Shown here: positions 1 through 5,236 of the stretch, in pieces
How the letters are laid out: each line of letters begins with the position of its first letter
How positions within the stretch are numbered: position 1 is the stretch's first letter
NCBI GenBank assembly: GCA_964606415.1
Contig: CAZSGN010000122.1
Span: 1 to 8,127 of the forward strand
Direction: 5' to 3'
Length of the DNA stretch: 8,127 bases
Origin: CAZSGN01 sp964606415
GTDB taxonomy: Bacteria > Bacteroidota > Bacteroidia > Bacteroidales > JBBRXJ01
The notes under the pieces: generated by a model
The model's database searches: none
What the model saw: the letters and a program-made list of their open reading frames with translations, nothing else
Told to the model about the DNA's origin: nothing
Program-made: the position numbers and the translations under genes

Positions 1-48
1 ACCTACATATAAACAAATTGCAAGCTTTCATTAAATTAGTGGTAGAAC

Positions 49-2028
49 CTATTTTAAAACAAATTGTTCTTTATATTCATGTAATTGCAGACGCGTTGTT
101 TTAAGGCTCATTGATTGTTGCTGAAGCTGATAAAGATGTTCCAGATCTGATGAAGTTTGTTGGCTTTTTTGGATTTGACGGTCAATTTCTTTGATCTGGC
201 GGGTAATCGCTTTTTCTTTAAATGTGAACAGGGTGTCAGGCACCAGTTTTTTCAGTACCATTTCCTCGTTTTCTACATGATTGCTGCCTCTGTTTTTCCA
301 GAATTGACTGATCGTGTATTTTTCGGATGGGGTTGAACTAATAATTTCGATGACTGTTTTACTGATGTTTTGGTCTTCATTTTCAATAAAATATTTTTCT
401 TTAGGTAGCAAGCCTCTGTCAACCAGTTTAAAGTATTCGTCATAGATTTTTTTATAGGTTTCATCCCGCAGGCTTAGCTCGTCTTGTTCAATGCCAGAGC
501 GAATAAATTCATGGACTAAAAATGTTTCTGTCCATTTTTTCCCGGTTTCTTCATTTTCTTGTTCTTCGGAATATAATTCATGCTGCCCGTAATTAATTAA
601 CAAGCGAATGAGCTCTTTTTCTTCAACATGCTCATCCGATTTTACCGGGATGTCCAGTTCTTTTTTATCCTGATGAGGCTCATTTGATCTTATTTGCTGA
701 TCAGGCTTATTAATCTTTTTCTCATAATGACCCCGGCGTTTTTTATAGACCTCTGCATAGAGCACTTTTTCATCCGTTTCCAGTTTGGTACTGCATTGTT
801 TGATGTATACAGATCGGGTAATGCCATCAGGAATCATGGCAATGGAAGCAACAACATTACTGATCAATTGGGCTTTTTGAACCGGGTCGTTCTGAGTTTC
901 TTCAAGGAGCAGGTTGAGTTTAAAGGAGATAAAATCTGTTTCTTGTTTATTCAGATAATCAAAAAAAGTGGCCTGATTTTTATTTTTTGCGAAAGAATCA
1001 GGATCTTCGCCTTCGGGTAAGGGCACTACACGAACATTCATCCCTTCTTCCAGGATCATATCTATGCCGCGGAGGGAGGCTTTGATTCCGGCCGGGTCAC
1101 CATCAAAAATAATGGTCAGGTGATTGGTGAATCTTTTCACCATTCTTATTTGATCCTGGGTGAGGGATGTTCCTGATGCGGCTACAACATTTTCTACACC
1201 TGCCTGGTGTAAAGCCATTACATCCGTATATCCTTCAACCAGAAAGCATTTGTCTTGTTTAATGATTGATTGTTTAGCCTGATAGAGCCCAAAAAGCACA
1301 CGGCTTTTATGATAAATTTCTGACTCAGGTGAATTGAGGTATTTAGCTGCTTTTGCGTCTTTCTTTAATATTCGTCCCCCGAAACCAATGACTTTACCTG
1401 CCATTGAATGGATGGGGAACATGACCCGCCCGGCAAAACGGTCAAAGACATGATTATTTTTTTCAATGGTTAAGCCGGTTTTAACAAGATATTCTTTTTT
1501 GTAACCATTTTCAATGGCTGACTTTGTAAAAGCATCGCGAGCTTCTAGACTATAACCTAATTCAAATTTATCAATGATTTCTGGTGTAAAGTTTCTTTCT
1601 TTAAAATAACTTAACCCGATTGATTTTCCCTCTGGATGTTGATGAAGCAGGTGAGTGAAGTGTTTTTGAGCGTATGCTGTTACGATCATCATGCTTTCCG
1701 CTTCGTTACGCTTTGCCAGCTCCTCGGCCGTTACTTCTTTTTCAATAATCTCAATATTGTATTTCTTGGCAAGGTATTTTAGCGCTTCCTGGTAAGAAAG
1801 ATGCTCGTGTTGCATGATAAAGTTAACCGGATTCCCGCCTTCCCCGCAACCAAAACATTTGTAGATGTTTTTGGATGGAGACACCGAAAATGATGGTGTC
1901 TTTTCGTTGTGAAAGGGGCATAGTCCTGTGTAATTGGCGCCTCTTTTTTTAAGATGTACAAAATCTCCAATCACTTCAACCGCATTAGCGGCATCATAAA
2001 TCCGATCGATTACTTCCTGACTAATCAT
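49..2028 (-). CDS. dnaG: DNA primase DnaG, complete
   Basis: This 659-residue protein is the replicative primase, which makes the short RNA primers extended by DNA polymerase III and works with the DnaB helicase at the fork. Domains are in the usual order. An N-terminal CHC2 zinc finger has C37, H40, C58 and C61 as ligands. The catalytic core runs from about residue 120 to 430 and includes the conserved RFAGRVMFPI stretch near 197-206. Its TOPRIM fold has the EGYTDV motif (E265) and the DGD motif (D309, D311), so the metal-binding acidic residues are all present. A charged, variable linker (about 430-480) leads to a helical C-terminal region, presumably the DnaB-binding domain. The length is normal for Bacteroidota. 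The start is the ATG at 2028-2026, which gives the expected short lead into the zinc finger, and the stop is TAG. The gene stands alone on this strand. The 48 bases beyond its stop hold nothing I can identify. Identification is secure. Confidence 0.98.
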   Translation of the reverse strand: MISQEVIDRIYDAANAVEVIGDFVHLKKRGANYTGLCPFHNEKTPSFSVSPSKNIYKCFGCGEGGNPVNFIMQHEHLSYQEALKYLAKKYNIEIIEKEVTAEELAKRNEAESMMIVTAYAQKHFTHLLHQHPEGKSIGLSYFKERNFTPEIIDKFELGYSLEARDAFTKSAIENGYKKEYLVKTGLTIEKNNHVFDRFAGRVMFPIHSMAGKVIGFGGRILKKDAKAAKYLNSPESEIYHKSRVLFGLYQAKQSIIKQDKCFLVEGYTDVMALHQAGVENVVAASGTSLTQDQIRMVKRFTNHLTIIFDGDPAGIKASLRGIDMILEEGMNVRVVPLPEGEDPDSFAKNKNQATFFDYLNKQETDFISFKLNLLLEETQNDPVQKAQLISNVVASIAMIPDGITRSVYIKQCSTKLETDEKVLYAEVYKKRRGHYEKKINKPDQQIRSNEPHQDKKELDIPVKSDEHVEEKELIRLLINYGQHELYSEEQENEETGKKWTETFLVHEFIRSGIEQDELSLRDETYKKIYDEYFKLVDRGLLPKEKYFIENEDQNISKTVIEIISSTPSEKYTISQFWKNRGSNHVENEEMVLKKLVPDTLFTFKEKAITRQIKEIDRQIQKSQQTSSDLEHLYQLQQQSMSLKTTRLQLHEYKEQFVLK

Positions 2029-2086
2029 ATTGGCTAAAAGGTTTTAATTCAGATGGTTATATAAGTAATCATCATGTGCTAAATTA

Positions 2087-2117
2087 CAAAATTTTATGCC
2101 ATATTTTGGGTTTAAAA
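2087..2117 (-). promoter_or_regulatory. Weak candidate dnaG promoter
   Basis: On the minus strand, AAATTTTG (2094-2087) lies 19 bases after TTTT (2117-2114). This is an imperfect match to the Bacteroidota sigma-A consensus TTTG-N19-TAnnTTTG, with one mismatch in each element. It would give dnaG a leader of about 50 bases. The spacing is right but the match is inexact in an AT-rich region, so it could be chance. Confidence 0.3.
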
Positions 2118-2160
2118 GTTATTTTCAATTTAAAAAATGGATGATTCTCTGAGTATGACG

Positions 2161-2209
2161 CAAATTGAATGATTTTGTTTTTAATGATTGAGCGGGATTG
2201 CTCAATTTG
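2161..2209. repeat. Two inverted repeats sharing one arm
   Basis: ATTGAGC (2187-2193) is the perfect reverse complement of GCTCAAT (2200-2206), with a 6-base loop, GGGATT. Separately, CAAATTGA (2161-2168) is the perfect reverse complement of TCAATTTG (2202-2209). The two right-hand arms overlap, so as RNA only one pairing could form at a time. The repeats sit roughly midway between dnaG and the sirtuin gene. They could be an operator for a dimeric regulator, a switchable RNA structure or chance. The arms are short and neither hairpin is followed by a T-run typical of a terminator. Confidence 0.4.
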
Positions 2210-2384
2210 GTTATTTGTTAAAACTTTTTTATAAATGCGGAGGGAAATCTTCTGTTTTTGTATCAATTGGAGGATCAAAAAAAATCGTTATTTTTAGATT
2301 GTTTTCAGGATTAATAAAGGTTTTTTCTGTTTTCAATGTGATGCATTAGCTGTAACAGGCTTAAATTTTAAAAATAGGGTTAGA

Positions 2385-3074
2385 ATGAAAAATCTTGTTG
2401 TGTTAACCGGAGCCGGGGTGAGTGCTGAAAGTGGAATCAGAACTTTTCGGGATTCCGGTGGCTTATGGGAAGAATACGATGTTATGGATGTGGCTTCTCC
2501 GGAGGGATGGAGGAAGGATTATGAATTGGTATTAAAATTTTATAACGATCGCAGGCGCCAGTTGAAGGATGCCCGTCCAAATGAGGCTCACAAAAAATTA
2601 GCAGAGCTGGAAGATTTATTTCATGTGAATATTATTACCCAGAATATTGATGATCTGCATGAGCGGGCAGGCAGCAGCCATGTTTTGCATTTGCATGGTG
2701 AATTAACAAAGGTCCGGAGCACGAAAGATCCTGATCTTGTTTTTGATATTGGGTATGATGATTTGAATCCTGGAGATTTGTGCCCTAAGGGTTCGCAGCT
2801 CAGGCCTCATGTGGTTTGGTTTGGTGAAGATGTGCCTGAAATGATCGAAGCGGCCAGGCTTGCGGCTGAGGCTGACGTTTTTCTTGTTGTGGGTACGTCT
2901 TTGAATGTCTACCCGGCTGCTGGCCTGGTTCAATATGCGCCAAAAGGGATTCATTTTTTTGTGATTGATCCTAAGGATGTGATTGTGCCTGGCATAGCCA
3001 ATGTTCATTATTTTCAGGAAAAAGCCGGAACAGCAATGACCAAAGTAAATAATCAACTCCGAGATTTTTGTTAA
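2385..3074 (+). CDS. cobB: Sir2-family NAD+-dependent protein deacylase, class III-like
   Basis: This 229-residue sirtuin removes acyl groups from protein lysines, using NAD+ and producing nicotinamide and O-acyl-ADP-ribose; it is presumably cytoplasmic. The Rossmann NAD-binding motif GAGVSAESGIRTFR spans residues 9-22, the TQNIDDLHERAG motif spans 85-96, the catalytic His is H104 in HGEL, and GTSLNVYPAAGL lies near 170-181. Residues Y53 and R56 form the Y-x-x-R pair that in SIRT5 and E. coli CobB marks preference for succinyl- and malonyl-lysine. The module between HGEL and RPHVVWFGE has only one cysteine (C133), so the usual four-cysteine zinc site is absent; the only other cysteine is the last residue. 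The ATG at 2385 has a weak AGGG five bases upstream and puts the NAD motif at the normal distance from the N-terminus. The barrel gene starts 22 bases downstream, suggesting co-transcription. The family call is secure; acyl specificity is inferred. Confidence 0.95.
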   Translation: MKNLVVLTGAGVSAESGIRTFRDSGGLWEEYDVMDVASPEGWRKDYELVLKFYNDRRRQLKDARPNEAHKKLAELEDLFHVNIITQNIDDLHERAGSSHVLHLHGELTKVRSTKDPDLVFDIGYDDLNPGDLCPKGSQLRPHVVWFGEDVPEMIEAARLAAEADVFLVVGTSLNVYPAAGLVQYAPKGIHFFVIDPKDVIVPGIANVHYFQEKAGTAMTKVNNQLRDFC

Positions 3075-3096
3075 TTATAAATATTATTCATAAGAT

Positions 3097-3741
3097 ATGA
3101 TACAACGAGTTTATTTGATTTTATTTTTCTTTTTTACTTTATCACTTGCCGGGATAAAAGCGCAACGTTTTCACGGTGGCCTGACAGGAGGCGTTAATGC
3201 TTGCCAGGTGGATGGTGACCGTTTTTCAGGATACAATAAGTTGGGGCTGAATTTTGGTGTTTATACCAAAACCAAACTATCACGTATGTGGGAAGCCCAG
3301 GTTGATTTAAAATACACGGGCAAGGGTGCTGTTGATCCCGGCACAGAAGTGGATCCTTCTGTTTATGAACTCAATTTAAATTATATCGAAATGCCTATGG
3401 TTATTCGTTGGCATTCTTCAGATATGCTTGCTTTTGAAGGCGGCGTGGCTATGGCCAGTCTATTATCAGCAAAGTGGTATGATGTAAATGGGTTAATTCC
3501 ACAGGAACAAATTGACCCGTCTTTTAAAAATTTTGAATGGGCCGGGATTGTTGGTTTTAATCTTGCTTTATTCGAAAAAATGGATTTTAATATCAGGTAT
3601 TCTTATTCTATTTTACCTGTCAGAAACCGCCCAACTGGTTATTATTATGGGTGGCTTGCGGATAAACTTGGATATACTGAGGGCGATTACAATAATATTT
3701 TTTCAATTTCATTTTATTACCAGCTTTCAGATGATCAATAA
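3097..3741 (+). CDS. Outer-membrane beta-barrel protein (PorT-like / OMP_b-brl_2 type)
   Basis: This 214-residue protein is probably exported to the outer membrane. It starts with a signal peptide: a positive residue at R4, a hydrophobic core of about residues 5-19 including four phenylalanines in a row, and a likely cut after A22 in IKA-QRF. The mature part has alternating polar and hydrophobic stretches with many G, Y, F and N residues, such as GGLTGGVNA, LGLNFGVYTK, MWEAQVDLKYTGKG, FNIRYSYSI and FSISFYYQL. These read as 8 or so beta strands of a small barrel, and the lead stretch resembles the Bacteroidota PorT-like, OMP_b-brl_2 proteins. I see no plug or ligand-binding motif, so no substrate can be named, and it should not be equated with the PorT secretion protein itself. 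It lies 22 bases after the sirtuin gene, and its last 11 bases overlap the start of ubiX. The fold call is good; the role is unknown. Confidence 0.85.
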   Translation: MIQRVYLILFFFFTLSLAGIKAQRFHGGLTGGVNACQVDGDRFSGYNKLGLNFGVYTKTKLSRMWEAQVDLKYTGKGAVDPGTEVDPSVYELNLNYIEMPMVIRWHSSDMLAFEGGVAMASLLSAKWYDVNGLIPQEQIDPSFKNFEWAGIVGFNLALFEKMDFNIRYSYSILPVRNRPTGYYYGWLADKLGYTEGDYNNIFSISFYYQLSDDQ

Positions 3742-4300
3742 TCAAATTAATCTTGTGGTGGCCGTTACAGGTGCCAGTGGGGCTATTTATGCTAAACTGC
3801 TGCTAGATCAGTTGTCTCTGATGCATGAAAGCATTGGTAAAGTAGCTGTTGTGTTTTCAGAAACAGGTAAGATAGTTTGGAAGCATGAATTGGGGACTGA
3901 AAGCTGGAAGCATTATTCTTTCGATTTTTATACTGGAAAAGATTTTGATGCGCCTTTTGCTTCGGGTTCTTCATCTTTTAATGCCATGGTGGTTATTCCT
4001 TCTACTATGGGCACAATGGCTCGTATAGCTAATGGTTCGGCCGAAGATTTGATTGGCCGTGCAGCAGATGTGATGCTCAAAGAAAAACATCCTTTGGTTA
4101 TTGTTCCGCGTGAGACGCCGCTCAATTTAATTCATGTTGAAAACATGAAAACCATCATGCTGGCTGGAGGCACGATATTACCGGCTAATCCTTCTTTTTA
4201 TAATTCTCCCGGGTCTATCTCCGACTTGTCAATGACCGTTGTGAACAGGGCACTTAAAATGCTCGGTTTTCAAATTCATACGCGTGGATGGAATGAGTAA
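3731..4300 (+). CDS. ubiX: UbiX-type flavin prenyltransferase
   Basis: This 189-residue flavoprotein joins a dimethylallyl group to FMN, making the prenyl-FMN cofactor used by UbiD-family decarboxylases. The FMN-binding start TGASGAIYAKLLL spans residues 13-25. The conserved stretches SSSFNAMVVIPSTMGTMA (80-97), LIGRAADVMLKE (107-118), the PRETPL motif (126-131), IHVENM (134-139) and P-x-FYN-x-P (154-160) follow in the family order, and the length is typical. The ATG at 3731 is chosen because it places the first strand and FMN motif correctly. An in-frame ATG at 3512 would add 73 residues inside the barrel gene and is not credible. The gene overlaps the barrel gene by 11 bases, so translation may be coupled. 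No UbiD partner lies in the window. In this phylum the cofactor probably serves menaquinone or aromatic-acid decarboxylation; that is inference. Confidence 0.96.
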   Translation: MINNQINLVVAVTGASGAIYAKLLLDQLSLMHESIGKVAVVFSETGKIVWKHELGTESWKHYSFDFYTGKDFDAPFASGSSSFNAMVVIPSTMGTMARIANGSAEDLIGRAADVMLKEKHPLVIVPRETPLNLIHVENMKTIMLAGGTILPANPSFYNSPGSISDLSMTVVNRALKMLGFQIHTRGWNE

Positions 4301-4328
4301 TATAATAAGCGCGAACTTTTTTATATTA
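4298..4328. terminator. AT-rich hairpin between convergent ubiX and comF
   Basis: TAATATAA (4298-4305) is the perfect reverse complement of TTATATTA (4321-4328). Three further pairs, AAG (4307-4309) with CTT (4316-4318), can extend the stem around a small mismatch, leaving a CGCGAA loop. The left arm includes the ubiX stop codon. Its place between two convergent genes and the T-run in the right arm fit a terminator usable from both strands. The stem has very little GC, so it would be weak if it acted as an intrinsic terminator alone. Confidence 0.45.
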
Positions 4329-4350
4329 TAGAACACCACGATTTTCCGGT

Positions 4351-5040
4351 TTATTGCTGGGCAACTGCAAGAGAGGCAAAACTGACCTGCATCTCTTCTG
4401 TTTTTGATAGTGCCTGGTAACATGCGGACATGGTGGCCCCGGTTGTGATGACATCGTCAACTAAAAGAAGATGTTTGTTTTTAAAAACATGGGGTTGTTT
4501 GACATGAAAAAGGTTGTCAACATTCAAAAAACGGGCACTACGGGACTTGTTTGTTTGTGACGAAGTACTTTTTCTTCTTACCAGGTTATTGTATATAATG
4601 GGTTTATTCAGTATTGATGCAAAGCCTTTGGCAATATATGCACTTTGGTTATAACCTCGTTTTAGTTTTCTTCGCCAGTGAAGAGGAACTGGGATGATAA
4701 TATCAATATTTTTTAGCCCGTGTTTTGATCCTTCATGAGCTGCCAGGGACCCTAAATATTCCCCCAACTGCGGGAGTTGACTGTATTTAAGATAATGAAT
4801 CATTTCCTGGTAAGAACTGCCTTTGCGGTAATAAAAATAGGAATATCCATACCGGATATTTGTTGTTCCCCAAAACAATCTGGATACAGGGTTGTCTAAC
4901 AGGTCATTAATCCTTGTTCTTGGTATGTCTGACATACAATGAATACAAAGGTAGGTTTCCTGAGTAGAAAGTAATTTTCTGCATATTAGACAACTACGAG
5001 GGAAAAGCAATTCTTGCAGAGGGGTATATATTTTTATCAT
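4351..5040 (-). CDS. comF: ComF-family protein (phosphoribosyltransferase fold)
   Basis: This 229-residue protein belongs to the ComF/GntX family, whose members help process incoming single-stranded DNA in natural transformation in several bacteria; the enzymatic activity is not well defined. The N-terminus has four cysteines, C17-x-x-C20 and C32-x-x-C35, forming a likely zinc finger. The body has the family motif IIPVPLHWRRKLKRGYNQS (about 115-133). Near the C-terminus is the PRPP-binding loop LLLVDDVITTGAT (191-203), with the paired aspartates D195 and D196. The length is typical. I chose the ATG at 5040-5038; an in-frame TTG at 5046 would add only two residues. The gene is transcribed alone, toward ubiX, from an excellent upstream promoter. 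No other competence gene is present in the window, so a role in DNA uptake is only family-level inference. Confidence 0.95.
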   Translation of the reverse strand: MIKIYTPLQELLFPRSCLICRKLLSTQETYLCIHCMSDIPRTRINDLLDNPVSRLFWGTTNIRYGYSYFYYRKGSSYQEMIHYLKYSQLPQLGEYLGSLAAHEGSKHGLKNIDIIIPVPLHWRRKLKRGYNQSAYIAKGFASILNKPIIYNNLVRRKSTSSQTNKSRSARFLNVDNLFHVKQPHVFKNKHLLLVDDVITTGATMSACYQALSKTEEMQVSFASLAVAQQ

Positions 5041-5063
5041 TTTCAAGGGGGTTTTAAATATTG

Positions 5064-5094
5064 CAAAGATAAACAGACCAGTAAGAAGAGCAAA
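5064..5094 (-). promoter_or_regulatory. comF promoter, exact Bacteroidota consensus
   Basis: Read on the minus strand, TTTG (5094-5091) is followed after exactly 19 bases by TATCTTTG (5071-5064). This matches the Bacteroidota primary sigma consensus TTTG-N19-TAnnTTTG at every defined position. Transcription would begin a few bases downstream, near 5058-5060, giving comF a leader of about 20 bases. It is the strongest promoter signal I could find in the window and also helps to assign the phylum. Confidence 0.75.
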
Positions 5095-5164
5095 TTTTTT
5101 ATTCCCGTTGGTTTTTCTTAGAAAATACAGCTAAAAATCACTTATGTTTATTTTTCTTGGCCTC

Positions 5165-5193
5165 TTTATTTAATGAAATAATTTGTACTTTTG
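5165..5193 (+). promoter_or_regulatory. Candidate carB promoter
   Basis: TACTTTTG at 5186-5193 fits the Bacteroidota minus-7 element TAnnTTTG exactly. The upstream element is poor: the best nearby match is TTTA at 5165-5168, 17 rather than 19 bases away. If it is used, the carB leader would be about 35-40 bases long. There is no clear Shine-Dalgarno sequence before the carB ATG, which is usual in this phylum. Confidence 0.4.
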
Positions 5194-5236
5194 CCGGGAT
5201 ATTTGAATATGAAAATGTGCAAAATTTGCTGTTATA

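Larger units (their letters stand above)
2029..2384. other. Divergent intergenic region, dnaG to sirtuin gene
   Basis: This 356-base AT-rich region separates two divergent genes, so it should hold both promoters. I see no convincing gene. On the minus strand a TTG-started frame at 2278-2084 encodes 64 residues, rich in K, I and N. Its middle faintly recalls the N-terminus of 5-formyltetrahydrofolate cyclo-ligase, but the match is too weak to call. Two inverted repeats that share an arm lie at 2161-2209. No exact TTTG-N19-TAnnTTTG promoter was found facing the sirtuin gene. The only Shine-Dalgarno-like sequence is AGGG at 2376-2379, five bases before the sirtuin ATG. Confidence 0.6.

Noticed and set aside
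11..66. Direct repeat AAACAAATTG at 11-20 and 57-66
   Set aside because: The repeat is only 10 bases, AT-rich, and one copy lies in the dnaG C-terminal codons. Two copies alone do not support an array or attachment site.
694..1020. A 108-codon open frame on the plus strand inside dnaG
   Set aside because: It is antisense to the conserved primase sequence (TOPRIM and downstream region) and has no recognisable features; it is a shadow frame.
2703..3056. A 117-codon open frame on the minus strand inside the sirtuin gene
   Set aside because: It is antisense to a conserved sirtuin core and its translation matches nothing I know.
3512..3730. In-frame upstream extension of ubiX from the ATG at 3512, adding 73 hydrophobic residues
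   Set aside because: It lies wholly inside the barrel coding sequence in another frame. UbiX proteins begin just before the FMN motif, which the ATG at 3731 provides, and the hydrophobic look comes from reading beta-strand codons out of frame.
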